NCBI RefSeq assembly: GCF_029392895.1
Contig: NZ_CP114200.1
Location: 3,069,001-3,133,000, forward strand
Reading direction: 5' to 3'
DNA from: Streptomyces sp. 71268
Lineage (GTDB): Bacteria; Actinomycetota; Actinomycetes; Streptomycetales; Streptomycetaceae
Length of the DNA stretch: 64,000 nt
Shown here: positions 8,035 through 16,807 of the stretch, in pieces
Layout of the letters: the number at the start of each line of letters is the position of its first letter
Numbering within the stretch: the first letter of the stretch is position 1
Translations under genes and position numbers: made by a program
Notes under the pieces: generated by a model
What the model saw: the letters and a program-made list of their open reading frames with translations, nothing else
The model's database searches: none
Told to the model about the DNA's origin: nothing

Positions 8035-9050
8035 TTCGCGACCTCCCCGTCGCTCGTGGTCGCGCCCGGGCCGCCGACCTGTTCGGGGGCGCCGTCCGAC
8101 TCCGCCTCCCGCTCGGCCGCGTGGCCGGTGAGGGAGATGAACACGTCGTCCAGGGTGGGGCGGCGCAGGCCGATGTCGTCTATCTCGATGCCGCGGGCGT
8201 CCAGCTCGCGGATCACCTCGGCCAGCAGCTTGGCGCCGCCGGTGACCGGGACGGTGACCTTGCGGGTGTGGCTCTCGACGCTGGTGCCGCCCTTGCCGAA
8301 GCCGCGCAGCACCTCGGTGGCCGTCGCGAGGTGGTCCCGGTCGTGCACGACGACCTCGACCCGCTCGCCGCCGGTCTGCGCCTTGAGCTGGTCGGAGGTG
8401 CCGCGCGCGATGACACGGCCGTGGTCGACGACGCAGATGTCGTGCGCCAGTTGGTCGGCCTCCTCCAGGTACTGCGTGGTCAGCAGCAGCGTGGTGCCGC
8501 CGGCCACCAGTTCCTGCATGATCCCCCACAGCGCCTGCCGGTTGCGCGGGTCGAGGCCGGTGGTCGGCTCGTCCATGAACATCACGGGCGGGCTGACGAC
8601 CAGGGCCGCCGCGAGGTCGAGGCGCCGCCGCATGCCGCCCGAGTACGTCTTGGCGGTGCGGTCGGCCGCCTCGGTGAGGTTGAAGCGCTCCAACAGCTCG
8701 GCCGCCCGCTTCTTCGCGTCGCGCGAGCTCAACTGGTAGAGCTGGCCGACCATCCGCAGGTTCTCACGGCCCGTCAGGTACTCGTCGACCGCGGCGAACT
8801 GGCCGGAGAGGCCGATGACGTGCCGTACGTCGTTGGGGTGCTTGAGCACGTCGATGCCCGCGACGACGGCCTTGCCGCTGTCCGGCCGCAGCAGGGTGGT
8901 GAGCACGCGGACCGCGGTGGTCTTGCCCGCGCCGTTCGGGCCGAGCAGGCCGAGCACGGTTCCTTCGGGTACGTCGAGGTCGACGCCGTCCAGAGCCCTT
9001 ACCTTGCCGAAGGTCTTGACCAGACCTTCGGCGTAGATGGCACCTGGCAT
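8031..9050 (-). CDS. ABC transporter ATP-binding protein (DrrA family)
   Basis: A 339-residue ATPase with Walker A GPNGAGKTT, signature YSGGMRRRLDLA, Walker B MFMDEPTTGLDP and the C-terminal DUF4162-type extension (AKLLAEVIRELDARGIEIDDIGLRRPTLDDVFISLTG) typical of DrrA drug exporters. The start MPGAIYAEGLVKTFG at 9050 follows a ggagaa ribosome binding site; the open frame continues upstream without similarity. It forms a two-gene operon with the downstream permease. A good promoter with a tandem TATAAC motif is found about 160-190 bases upstream; no dedicated regulator gene is adjacent. Confidence 0.93.
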   Translation of the reverse strand: MPGAIYAEGLVKTFGKVRALDGVDLDVPEGTVLGLLGPNGAGKTTAVRVLTTLLRPDSGKAVVAGIDVLKHPNDVRHVIGLSGQFAAVDEYLTGRENLRMVGQLYQLSSRDAKKRAAELLERFNLTEAADRTAKTYSGGMRRRLDLAAALVVSPPVMFMDEPTTGLDPRNRQALWGIMQELVAGGTTLLLTTQYLEEADQLAHDICVVDHGRVIARGTSDQLKAQTGGERVEVVVHDRDHLATATEVLRGFGKGGTSVESHTRKVTVPVTGGAKLLAEVIRELDARGIEIDDIGLRRPTLDDVFISLTGHAAEREAESDGAPEQVGGPGATTSDGEVAK

Positions 9051-9594
9051 GAGGTTCTCCCAGGGTGGCTGGTTCTTCGATCGGTGACTGCGATGAGACG
9101 TGGGGGCCGGTGGGGCGGAAGTGACGACAGCCGCGCCCCGGGCTGTCCGGTCCACGGGACCGGGCCGTGACACTCGCCCGCCCGCTGTCCGAGGAGGGTC
9201 GCGTGCTCACCGTTATAGTGAGACACGTTATATCGCGTCAACACTTGCGACAGTATCGCGTCCAAAGTTCCACGGTACGTCCGCCGCCCCGCCCCCGCAC
9301 GCCGGAGCGCGCCGGCGGGCCCGACCGCCCCTCGGACGGACGCTCCGCCCCTGCTCCACACCGGCGACGGCCCCGCCACGGCACGGCACATCAACGGCCA
9401 TGCCGACCGAGTGCCCCTCCCACCCGACACCTCACACCCGCCCACCCCGACGCGCACCAGGGACCCCACCCATCTCACGGCAGCCCGCGCCACGGCCCCA
9501 CCCGCTCGCACGGAACCTCCGCTCGCACGGAACCTCCCGCCGTACGACCGGCCGCGCGCGGCAGGTGACGGTGCGCGCGGCCGGGGCGCACCGG
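9051..9594. other. Long leader and intergenic region before the ABC exporter
   Basis: 544 bases between ilvA (whose leftward reading frame ends at 9595) and the ABC ATPase start. The promoter described at 9212-9241 implies an untranslated leader of roughly 155 bases for the exporter transcript. The remainder (9260-9594) is C-rich with no reading frame or structure I can support. Confidence 0.4.
9212..9241 (-). promoter_or_regulatory. Promoter with possible operator for the ABC exporter
   Basis: On the minus strand TTGACG (9236-9241) is followed after 17-18 bases by CTATAA/TATAAC (9212-9218), a near-consensus housekeeping promoter. A second TATAAC lies inside the spacer, so TATAAC repeats with a 9-base gap and could be bound by a regulator. 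The AT-rich 9210-9260 stretch stands out against its surroundings. Confidence 0.6.
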
Positions 9595-10872
9595 TTACGG
9601 CGAGATCGTGTAGCCCGCGGCGCGGAGTGCGGCGGCGACCTCGTCACGGTGGCCCGGGCCCTTCGTCTCCAGGTGCAACTCCACCTCCACTTCGGTGAGT
9701 CCGAGCCGCGGGTTGGTGCGGGCGTGGCTCACGTCCAGCACGTTAGCGTCCGCCTCTGACAACACCCGCAACAGCGAGGCGAGGGCGCCCGGGTGGTCGG
9801 TGAGCCGCAGTCGCAGCGAGAGGTAGCGGCCGGCGGCGGCCATGCCGTGACGCAGGACCCGCTGCATCAGCAGCGGGTCAACGTTGCCGCCGGACAGGAC
9901 CGCGACCACCGGCCCGTCGAAGGCCCCCGGATCGGCGAGCAGGGCGGCGACGGAACTCGCGCCCGCCGGCTCCACCACGAGCTTCGCCCGTTCCAGACAC
10001 AACAGCAGGGCGCTGGAGAGCTGGTCCTCGGTCACCGTACGGATCTCGTCGACCAGTTCGCTGACGATACGCAACGTCAGGTCGCCGGGGCGGCCGACCT
10101 TGATGCCGTCGGCCATGGTCGTGGGCGCGTCCAGCGCGACCGGGCGCCCGGCCGCGAGCGAGGGCGGGAACGCGGCGGAGCCCGCCGCCTGGACGCCCAC
10201 CACCCGCACGTCGGGCCGCAGCGCCTTGACCGCGACGGCGATGCCGGCCGCGAGTCCACCGCCACCCATGCCCACGACGATGGTGCGCACCTCGGGGCAC
10301 TGTTCCAGGATCTCCAGGCCCACCGTGCCCTGGCCGGCGATGATGTCGGGGTGGTCGAAGGGGTGGATGAACACCGCGCCGCTCTCCCGCGCGTACTCCT
10401 GTGCCGCGCGCAGCGTCTCGTCCACCACGTCGCCGCACATCCGCACCTCGGCGCCGTAGTCCCGGGTCGCCGCGACCTTGGGCAGGGGCGCGCCCTCCGG
10501 CATGAACACGGTCGAGCCCACGCCGAGCAGCGACGCCGCGAGCGCGACGCCCTGCGCGTGGTTGCCGGCACTGGCCGCCACCACCCCGGCGGAGCGTTCG
10601 GCCGCCGAGAGGCCGGCGATACGCACGTATCCGCCGCGCACCTTGAACGAGCCGGTGCGCTGGAGGTTCTCGCACTTCAGGTGCGCCGGTGCGGCAAGGA
10701 GATCGGTCAGGAACCGGCTGCCCTCCAGCGCGGTGACCCGGGCGACGCCGGACAGCGTCCGTTGCGCGGCGCGCACGGCCTCCAGCGTCACCGCGTCGGC
10801 CGCCTCCCGCGCGCCGTCCTCGCCGTCCCCCGGGTGTGCGGGGCCCGCCCCGTCGTCAACGCGTGCAGCCAT
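9595..10872 (-). CDS. ilvA: Threonine ammonia-lyase (threonine dehydratase) with ACT domain
   Basis: A 425-residue PLP enzyme converting L-threonine to 2-oxobutanoate, the first step towards isoleucine. The PLP lysine is in RTGSFKVRGGY (Lys77); SAGNHAQG and the GMGGGGLAAGIA phosphate-binding loop follow. The C-terminus carries a single ACT-like domain (LRLRLTDHPGALASLLRVLSEADANVLDV), as in the shorter TdcB-like enzymes rather than the two-ACT E. coli IlvA. The start at 10872 (MAARVDDGAG) gives a slightly extended N-terminus, and a downstream start is possible. It is divergent from the MarR gene. Confidence 0.92.
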   Translation of the reverse strand: MAARVDDGAGPAHPGDGEDGAREAADAVTLEAVRAAQRTLSGVARVTALEGSRFLTDLLAAPAHLKCENLQRTGSFKVRGGYVRIAGLSAAERSAGVVAASAGNHAQGVALAASLLGVGSTVFMPEGAPLPKVAATRDYGAEVRMCGDVVDETLRAAQEYARESGAVFIHPFDHPDIIAGQGTVGLEILEQCPEVRTIVVGMGGGGLAAGIAVAVKALRPDVRVVGVQAAGSAAFPPSLAAGRPVALDAPTTMADGIKVGRPGDLTLRIVSELVDEIRTVTEDQLSSALLLCLERAKLVVEPAGASSVAALLADPGAFDGPVVAVLSGGNVDPLLMQRVLRHGMAAAGRYLSLRLRLTDHPGALASLLRVLSEADANVLDVSHARTNPRLGLTEVEVELHLETKGPGHRDEVAAALRAAGYTISP

Positions 10873-11040
10873 GGTGCCCAGTCTCGCAGCGTCCGCCCGA
10901 TCCCGCCGGCGCTGACCCCGCCCCACCCGGCGTAGCGGGCCCGCTTCGCACTGCTTGGCGCAGGGCAGGTACGGGGGGCGCCGGGGCCGCGTACTCTGTC
11001 CCCCATCCTTCAGACCACCGCACGAAGTGAGCCCCAGGCC

Positions 11041-11574
11041 ATGCCCACCCATTCGGACATGACGACTGCGACTACGGCCCGGGGGACGACCCCCGGGCCG
11101 GCGCCGGAGGAGACCGGCGTCCTCGACTCTCTCCAACACCAGGTGGCGGTCTTCGCCCGACGCGCGGAACAGACCCGCCTCGGCGGCGTCGGACAGGCCC
11201 GCAACTCGATGGACCGCGCCGCCTACCTCCTACTCAACCGGCTTGACCAGGAAGGAGAGATGGGCGTCAAGAAGCTCGCGCTGAGCATGGGCATCGACTC
11301 GTCCACCGTCACCCGACAAGTCGCGCCCCTCGTGGACACCGGCATGGTCAAGCGCACCTCGCACCCCGAGGACGGCCGCGCCGTCGTCCTGCAGCTCTCC
11401 CCGCGCGGCAAGGCCCGCCTGGAGGAGGTGCGCTCGTCCCGCCGGGAACTGATGGCCATCGCCACCGAGGACTGGACGGCTGACGAACGCGACCAGTTCT
11501 GCACGTTGTTGACCCGTTTCAACGCCGCGCTCTCGGTGATCCACGGCGCACCGCAGTTGGCAACACCCTCCTGA
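11041..11574 (+). CDS. MarR-family transcriptional regulator
   Basis: A 177-residue regulator with a winged helix: MGVKKLALSMGIDSSTVTRQVAPLVDTGMVKRTSHPEDGRAVVLQLSPRGK is a clear MarR DNA-binding region with the D-x-R wing motif. Flanking helices (LDSLQHQVAVFARRAEQTRL and the C-terminal DQFCTLLTRFNAALSVI) form the dimer interface. The start at 11041 lacks a strong ribosome binding site; the ATG at 11059 is an alternative. It is divergent from ilvA. Its ligand and targets are unknown; autoregulation within the 10873-11040 intergenic region is likely by analogy. Confidence 0.9.
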   Translation: MPTHSDMTTATTARGTTPGPAPEETGVLDSLQHQVAVFARRAEQTRLGGVGQARNSMDRAAYLLLNRLDQEGEMGVKKLALSMGIDSSTVTRQVAPLVDTGMVKRTSHPEDGRAVVLQLSPRGKARLEEVRSSRRELMAIATEDWTADERDQFCTLLTRFNAALSVIHGAPQLATPS

Positions 11575-12368
11575 CCGGCGCTTGTCCCGGCCCGTACCGG
11601 GGCTTGGACCGACCGGCGCTCTGACCTCGCGTCCGCGGCTTGCGGCCCGCCTCACCCCGAGGGCCGTACGGCGTGCGTCGGCACCCCCACCGGAGGGGCC
11701 GCCATCCGGCCCCCTCCGCTCCGCGCCCCGGCTCCGCGCCGACCAGGGCCGCTCCCGCGCCAGCGACAGCGCGGCTCCCGCCCCGGCCCGCACCCCCACG
11801 CCGCGCTCCTCCCCACCGCGCCCGCGCGCCTGCCCGCGCTCTTGGCCGTCCCGTGCGCGCCCGCTCGCCCGTCGCGCCGTGCGCCGCCTGCCCGTTCGGG
11901 CACTGCGACCGGCGCGGCACCGTCGCCGTTCCCCGCCCGCGCGTCACCGGCGCTGTCGAGCACGGTCGGACGCCGCCGGGCGCGTGCGGCGCCGCCGGGC
12001 GCCGCGTACGGCTCGTGCGGTGTGCTCGGGTGGGCGGTCGCGGGGGCCGGGCGCACGCTCCATACGCTGCACCTATGCCTGTGGCATATGCCATGGTCCC
12101 ATTCCACGCGCGGCCGTTGGCCGGCATCTCACGATGTGAGCAATCCGCGACGAGACGTCGCCCACACCGCCGTCCGCCACGGCCGTACGCCGGCTCGCGC
12201 GCGCCGGTCGCGGCGGGTGTCGTGGGCTCGCGCCGACGCCGTCGTACGCCCCCGCGCCCCCAGGCGCGCCCCCTGGCAGGCCGCACGAACCGGCCGCCGG
12301 ACCCTTGACCGGGCGGGCCCGCTGGCGTGTCCTGAAGGGGTCGTGTTCTCGCGAACACGGGAGGCACG
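11575..12368. other. 794-base region with no supportable gene
   Basis: Long open frames exist on both strands here, but their translations are Arg/Pro/Ala-rich shadow-like sequence with no domain, and none has a ribosome binding site I would trust. A perfect palindrome tggcatatgcca lies at 12082-12093. A gggagg ribosome binding site for the next gene ends the region. Confidence 0.5.
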
Positions 12369-12920
12369 GTGGGGAAACGGCGAGCAGCCAGGGACGAGCG
12401 CCGGGCCCGGGAGTTCGCGGCGTTCGTCGCGGGCGCGGGCGGCAGACTGCTGCGTGTCGCGACCCTGCTCACCGCCGAGCCCCCGCACCGGTGCCCCGTG
12501 GCCGAGCGGCTGCTCACGGCCGCGCTGGCGGGCACGTACGCGCGCTGGGACCAGTTGCGCGGCGAGGACCCGTACGAGCGCACCCGCCAGGAACTCGCCG
12601 CCCGCTTCGCGCACACGGCCTGGTGGCACCGCCGTCCGGGTCCACCCGGGCACAGCCCGCTGGCGGCGCTCACGCCACGGGAACGGTTGGTGCTGGTGTT
12701 GCGCCTGCATGAGGGGGTGGCCGAGGAGGTGACCGCGGCCACGCTGGGCCTGCCGCCCGACCGGGTGCGCGCCGTGTGCGCCCGGGCCGTCGCGGCCCTA
12801 CGCGCCCCGGACCACGACCGGGACCACGACCGGGACCGTGACCCGGACCGCGACCGCCCCCGCGACCAGCGCGCCGGCGCCGCCCCCGGCGGTCGCGCGG
12901 CCGGGGGGCGGGGGCCGTGA
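12369..12920 (+). CDS. SigE-like ECF sigma factor, divergent
   Basis: A 183-residue protein resembling the SigE-type ECF sigma factors of Streptomyces. EFAAFVAGAGGRLLRVATLLT and the following AERLLTAALAGTYARWDQL match sigma region 2; HTAWWHRRPG matches the end of that region; LAALTPRERLVLVLRLHEGV and VTAATLGLPPDRVRAVCARAVAALR match the region 4 helix-turn-helix. Region 2 is more degenerate than usual. The tail from about residue 148 is a low-complexity Asp/Arg run (DHDRDHDRDRDPDRDR). The GTG start at 12369 follows a gggagg site. The next gene overlaps by four bases, suggesting a sigma/anti-sigma-like pair. Confidence 0.7.
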   Translation: MGKRRAARDERRAREFAAFVAGAGGRLLRVATLLTAEPPHRCPVAERLLTAALAGTYARWDQLRGEDPYERTRQELAARFAHTAWWHRRPGPPGHSPLAALTPRERLVLVLRLHEGVAEEVTAATLGLPPDRVRAVCARAVAALRAPDHDRDHDRDRDPDRDRPRDQRAGAAPGGRAAGGRGP

Positions 12921-13171
12921 GCGGCTGGGCCCGCGGGGAGGACGAGGTGCGGCGGATGCTGGAGACGCAGCCTCGGCCGGCGGTGCCGTGGGACCTGGCC
13001 GACCGGGCCGCCGCCCGTGGCCGGCGGGCGCTGCGCCGGCGCCGGGTCGCCTACCTGGTGACCTGGGGCGTGCTGCTGGCGGTCCTGTTCGCGGTCACGG
13101 TGTGGGCCGCCCTGACCGAGCCCTGGTCCCCGCCGCCCCCCTCGACGACGCCACCCCTCGGCGGCTGGTAG
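12917..13171 (+). CDS. Small single-pass membrane protein coupled to the sigma-like gene
   Basis: An 84-residue protein translated from a GTG that overlaps the preceding stop (GTGA, 12917-12920). Residues 1-42 are charged and presumably cytoplasmic (ARGEDEVRRMLETQ, then RRALRRRR); one membrane helix follows (VAYLVTWGVLLAVLFAVTVWAAL) and a short Pro-rich exterior tail. No zinc-binding anti-sigma motif (H-x3-C-x2-C) is visible. Position and topology suggest a membrane partner that tethers the sigma-like protein, but this is inference. Confidence 0.7.
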   Translation: MSGWARGEDEVRRMLETQPRPAVPWDLADRAAARGRRALRRRRVAYLVTWGVLLAVLFAVTVWAALTEPWSPPPPSTTPPLGGW

Positions 13172-13300
13172 CCCCGGCTGGCCGGGACGCCGGCCAGAGC
13201 GCCGCCCTGGCCTGGGCCGTACGGCGCGGCGCCGGGGCCGCACGGCGCGGCGCCGAGCCCAGGTCAGCCCGGAGCGACCCGGCCAGGTCGAGCCCAGCCC

Positions 13301-13317
13301 GGCCCGGCGGCCGGGCC
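13301..13317. terminator. Short GC stem-loop between convergent genes
   Basis: GGCCCGG (13301-13307), a 3-base loop and CCGGGCC (13311-13317) form a perfect 7-bp stem just after the end of metB (leftward) and beyond the small membrane protein gene (rightward). No T-run follows. Confidence 0.4.
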
Positions 13318-13336
13318 CGGCGCCGCGCGTGGCCGG

Positions 13337-14503
13337 TTAGCCCAGCGCCTGGTTCAGGTCCGCGATCAGGTCGTCGGCGGACTCGATGCCGACCGAGAGG
13401 CGGATCAGGTCGGACGGCACCTCAAGGGCGGAGCCGGCCGCCGACGCGTGCGTCATCCGGCCCGGGTGCTCGATGAGCGACTCGACGCCGCCGAGCGACT
13501 CGCCGAGGGTGAACAGTTCCGCCCGGTTGCAGATGTCGATCGCGGCCTGCTCGCCGCCCGCCGCGCGGAAGGAGACCATGCCGCCGAAGGAACGCATCTG
13601 CTTGGCGGCGATCTCGTGCCCCGGGTGCTCGGGCAGACCCGGGTAGTAGACCTGGGCGACCTTCGGGTGCGAGGTGAGGAGTTCGGCGATCCGCTCCGCG
13701 TTCGCGCTGTGCCGGTCCATGCGCACGGCCAGCGTCTTGGTGCCCCGCATGACCAGCCAGGCGTCGAACGGGCCGGCGACCGCGCCCATCGCGTTCTGGT
13801 GGTAGGCCAGCTCCTCGCCCAGCGCGGCGTCGGCGGTGATGAGCGCGCCGCCCACGACGTCGGAGTGGCCGCCCATGTACTTGGTGGTCGAGTGCACCAC
13901 GACGTCGGCGCCGAGGGCCAGCGGCTGCTGGAGGTACGGGCTGGCGAAGGTGTTGTCCACGACCAGCCGGACGCCGGCGGTACGGGCGATGTCCGCGATG
14001 ACGGCGATGTCGGTGATGCCGAGCAGCGGGTTGGTGGGCGTCTCGACCCAGATCAGCTTGGTGTTCGGGCGGATCTCGGCGCGTACCGCCTCCGGGTCGG
14101 AGGTGTCGGCGACCGACCACTGCACGCCCCAGCGCTCGATGACCTTGGAGATCAGCCGGAACGTGCCGCCATAGGCGTCGTTCGGGATGACGATGTGGTC
14201 GCCGGGCACGAGCAGGGCGCGCAGCAGCGTGTCCTCGGCGGCGAGCCCGGAGGCGAAGGCGAGGCCCCGGCTGCCGCCCTCCAGCGCGGCCAGGTTCTCC
14301 TCCAGCGCGGTGCGGGTCGGGTTGGCGGATCGGCTGTACTCGTATCCACCTCGCAGCCCGCCCACCCCGTCCTGCTTGTAGGTGGAGACCTGGTAGATGG
14401 GCGGGACGACGGCGCCGGTGGCCGGGTCCGCGGCCTGCCCCGCGTGGATGGCGAGCGTCTCGAAGCTCTGGGAAACGTGCGGCTGAGGGTCCTGGTCAGT
14501 CAT
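13337..14503 (-). CDS. metB: Cystathionine gamma-synthase / lyase (Cys/Met metabolism PLP enzyme)
   Basis: A 388-residue enzyme of the Cys/Met PLP family. The PLP lysine is Lys208 in HSTTKYMGGHSD; YEYSRSANPTR, the ASGLAAEDTLLRALL region and NDAYGGTFRLI match cystathionine gamma-synthase. The usual streptomycete annotation is MetB, making cystathionine from an activated homoserine and cysteine, but gamma-lyases are very similar and sequence alone does not exclude that activity. The open frame extends far upstream, but MTDQDPQPHVSQSFETLAIHAG at 14503 is the conserved beginning. It converges with the sigma-like gene pair. Confidence 0.9.
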   Translation of the reverse strand: MTDQDPQPHVSQSFETLAIHAGQAADPATGAVVPPIYQVSTYKQDGVGGLRGGYEYSRSANPTRTALEENLAALEGGSRGLAFASGLAAEDTLLRALLVPGDHIVIPNDAYGGTFRLISKVIERWGVQWSVADTSDPEAVRAEIRPNTKLIWVETPTNPLLGITDIAVIADIARTAGVRLVVDNTFASPYLQQPLALGADVVVHSTTKYMGGHSDVVGGALITADAALGEELAYHQNAMGAVAGPFDAWLVMRGTKTLAVRMDRHSANAERIAELLTSHPKVAQVYYPGLPEHPGHEIAAKQMRSFGGMVSFRAAGGEQAAIDICNRAELFTLGESLGGVESLIEHPGRMTHASAAGSALEVPSDLIRLSVGIESADDLIADLNQALG

Positions 14504-14755
14504 GGGCCGAGGGTAATGCTCACCGCCGGGCCCGCGCCGCCCCTCCTCGCCTACGGCGCGCTTAGGCTGTAGGGCGAAGGCCGTTACGCGGGCCAACGCC
14601 GGCCACGGGCCGACGCCGGTGCCCGCGCTCCGGCGCCGCGCCCGGCGCGTGGCCCCGCGGGCGTGGTGCGGGCGGCGTGCGCGACGGCGGGGCGGCGGAC
14701 TGACGGGCCGTGCCGGTTTCGGCGCGGCTCCCACGACAGCACACGGGACAGCATC

Positions 14756-15850
14756 ATGGAGTTTCTCTTCATCCTCATGGGCCTGCTCATGATCGGCATG
14801 GTCATCGTGCCGATGCTGCGCCGGCGGCGCGGCGGCAACGAGGCGGTGGCGGGCGCCCGGCGGGTCGCCGACCCCGGGGCCTACGGCTTCCTGCCCGTGG
14901 AGCGGCTCGACGTGCGGCTGCCGGGTCCCGACGAGGAGCTGGCCGCGACGCTGGCCGAGGTGGCCAGCTCCCAGGACTGGCGGCCGGTCTCGCGGCTGCT
15001 CGCGCACACCGACGCCTCGTCCGAGCTGCGCTGGCAGCGGGTGCAGACGCTGGCGGGCGCGGCCGTGCACGAGCTGGCGACCAACCCGGGGCAGGGCGGC
15101 GTGTGGCTGCGCACCTGGCGGGTCGAGGCGCCGAAGGACCCGGGCGGCGCCGCGGTGCACGCGGAGTTCCTGGTCCGCCAGGCGCTGCGGGACTCCGGCT
15201 CCGAGGACTTCACGATGATCCTGGAGGAGGCCCGTACGGTCTGCGGCGAGGCCGCCCTGCTGGCCCCCGGCGACCCGGTCCCCTACCTCGTCGAGCTGGG
15301 CATCGCCCGCGGCCTCGGCTACCGGCAGGCCGACTTCGAGGAGCTGTGGGCCAAGATCCGCGACCGCGCGCCGGCGCACATGGGCGCGCACCTGGCCGCC
15401 CTGCACTACTGGTGCGAGAAGTGGCACGGCTCCAAGGAGCTGGCCGACGCCTTCGCGCAGCAGGCGGCGGCCGGGGCCCCGGACAAGAGCCTGCTGCCGG
15501 CGCTACCCCTGTTCGCGGTCTTCGAGCACCTCCCGGAGGCCAACCTGGTGCAGGGCCTGTACCGCGGCGTGGTCGTCACCCGCGCCATCGAGGGCGCCCA
15601 GTACGCGCTGCTGCACGCGCCGGCCGACCACCCGGTGGCCCCGCACGTGCGGCACCTGCTGATCTGGTTCCTGGTCCGCGCCGAGCGGTACGCGGAGGCC
15701 ATCGTCCAGCTCCGGCTGGTGGACGGCCACGTCGGCGCCGTCCCGTGGTCGTACGGGCCGGACCCGGCGGCGGTGTACGCGAGCTACCGCGCGACGGCCG
15801 TCGCCGGCTGGGAGGGCGCGGGCGGCACGCCGGCGACCCTGCCGCAGTAG
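14756..15850 (+). CDS. Membrane-anchored protein of unknown function
   Basis: A 364-residue protein with an N-terminal membrane anchor (MEFLFILMGLLMIGMVIVPML) followed by basic residues (RRRRGG) and a soluble, helix-rich domain. The domain has repeat-like Ala/Leu helices (VSRLLAHTDASSELRWQRVQTLAG, HLLIWFLVRAERYAEAIVQLRLV) that resemble degenerate TPR-like hairpins, but I recognise no defined family. The ATG at 14756 directly precedes the anchor, while upstream sequence in the same frame looks non-coding. It lies between metB and msrA, as I recall also in other streptomycetes. Confidence 0.75.
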   Translation: MEFLFILMGLLMIGMVIVPMLRRRRGGNEAVAGARRVADPGAYGFLPVERLDVRLPGPDEELAATLAEVASSQDWRPVSRLLAHTDASSELRWQRVQTLAGAAVHELATNPGQGGVWLRTWRVEAPKDPGGAAVHAEFLVRQALRDSGSEDFTMILEEARTVCGEAALLAPGDPVPYLVELGIARGLGYRQADFEELWAKIRDRAPAHMGAHLAALHYWCEKWHGSKELADAFAQQAAAGAPDKSLLPALPLFAVFEHLPEANLVQGLYRGVVVTRAIEGAQYALLHAPADHPVAPHVRHLLIWFLVRAERYAEAIVQLRLVDGHVGAVPWSYGPDPAAVYASYRATAVAGWEGAGGTPATLPQ

Positions 15851-15956
15851 CCGGGCCGAGCACCGCCGCACCGCGCTCCCCGCCCCGTGCCGCCCTCCCG
15901 GCCCCGTGCCGCACCGGGAGGATCGGTGGCGCCCCGCGACCGACCCGTCGCGGGCT

Positions 15957-15982
15957 GGAATGGACGCGGGGCGCAAGACGTT
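15957..15982 (+). promoter_or_regulatory. Sigma-R-type promoter of msrA
   Basis: GGAAT (15957-15961), exactly 18 bases, then GTT (15980-15982): a perfect match to the thiol-oxidative-stress sigma-R promoter. Transcription would start at about 15990, some 30 bases before the msrA ATG at 16019. msrA is a known type of sigma-R target in Streptomyces. Confidence 0.8.
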
Positions 15983-16018
15983 GAGAGAAGCGGCCGATCG
16001 TCTGCCCCTGGAGAGACC

Positions 16019-16684
16019 ATGCTGTTCAGTCGTTTCAAGAACCAGCTCCCGTCCGCCGACGAGACGCTCAAGGGCCGTCCCGAGCGGCCGTACGACGTCC
16101 CGGAGCGGCACACGGTGCTGGGCAACCCGCTGCTCGGCCCGTACCCGGAGGGCCTGGTCGTCGCCGACTTCGGCCTCGGCTGCTTCTGGGGCGCCGAGCG
16201 CAAGTTCTGGCAGACCCCGGGCGTGTGGACGACCGTCGCCGGCTATCAGGGCGGCCAGACGGTCAACCCCACCTACGAGGAGGTGTGCAGCGGCCTGACC
16301 GGGCACACCGAGGTCGTGCGCGTGGTCTTCGACCCCGCCAAGACCTCGTACGAGGCGCTGCTGAAGGTCTTCTGGGAGGGCCACGACCCGACCCAGGGCT
16401 TCCGCCAGGGCAACGACGTGGGCACGCAGTACCGCTCGGCGATCTACGCGCACTCCGACGAGCAGGTCTCGGCGGCGCTGGAGTCCCGCGACGCGTACCA
16501 GGCGGTGCTCACCGACTCCGGGTACGGCGACATCACCACCGAGATCCTGATCGCCGGCCCGTTCTACCCGGCGGAGGACTACCACCAGCAGTACCTGGAC
16601 AAGAACCCCACCGGTTACTGCGGCATCGGCGGCACGGGGGTCTCCTGCCCCGTCGGCGTGGCCCGGATGGCGGAGAACGGCTAG
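16019..16684 (+). CDS. msrA: Peptide methionine (S)-S-oxide reductase MsrA
   Basis: A 221-residue repair enzyme that reduces methionine-S-sulfoxide in proteins. The catalytic motif GCFWGAER has nucleophile Cys55; [31 protein letters not shown] and [12 protein letters not shown] are conserved. C-terminal cysteines ([15 protein letters not shown]) supply the resolving cysteines for recycling by thioredoxin or mycoredoxin. The ATG at 16019 has a ggagag site and a sigma-R-type promoter upstream. A strong inverted repeat follows the gene. Confidence 0.96.
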   Translation: MLFSRFKNQLPSADETLKGRPERPYDVPERHTVLGNPLLGPYPEGLVVADFGLGCFWGAERKFWQTPGVWTTVAGYQGGQTVNPTYEEVCSGLTGHTEVVRVVFDPAKTSYEALLKVFWEGHDPTQGFRQGNDVGTQYRSAIYAHSDEQVSAALESRDAYQAVLTDSGYGDITTEILIAGPFYPAEDYHQQYLDKNPTGYCGIGGTGVSCPVGVARMAENG

Positions 16685-16697
16685 CACGCGCCCCAGC

Positions 16698-16749
16698 GGC
16701 CCGTCGACCGGCCGCCGCGCACACCGCGCGGCACACCGGTCGACGGGCC
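16698..16749. terminator. Strong stem-loop between msrA and the transposase-like gene
   Basis: GGCCCGTCGACCGG (16698-16711) is matched perfectly by CCGGTCGACGGGCC (16736-16749). The 24-base interval contains a further inner inverted repeat (gccgcgc/gcgcggc), so the whole could form one long hairpin. It separates converging genes and probably terminates both. Confidence 0.75.
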
Positions 16750-16807
16750 CCCCGGCCGGCCGGACCCCGAGGGCCCGGCCGGCCACGCCCGCGAGCGGGA
16801 CGGGGTG

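Noticed and set aside
12082..12093. tggcatatgcca palindrome as an operator
   Set aside because: Isolated in a long gene-free region with no promoter nearby.
11519..13243. 574-codon minus-strand frame across the sigma-like gene
   Set aside because: Arg/Gly/Pro-rich shadow with no domain, while the + strand shows sigma-factor patterns and GTGA coupling.
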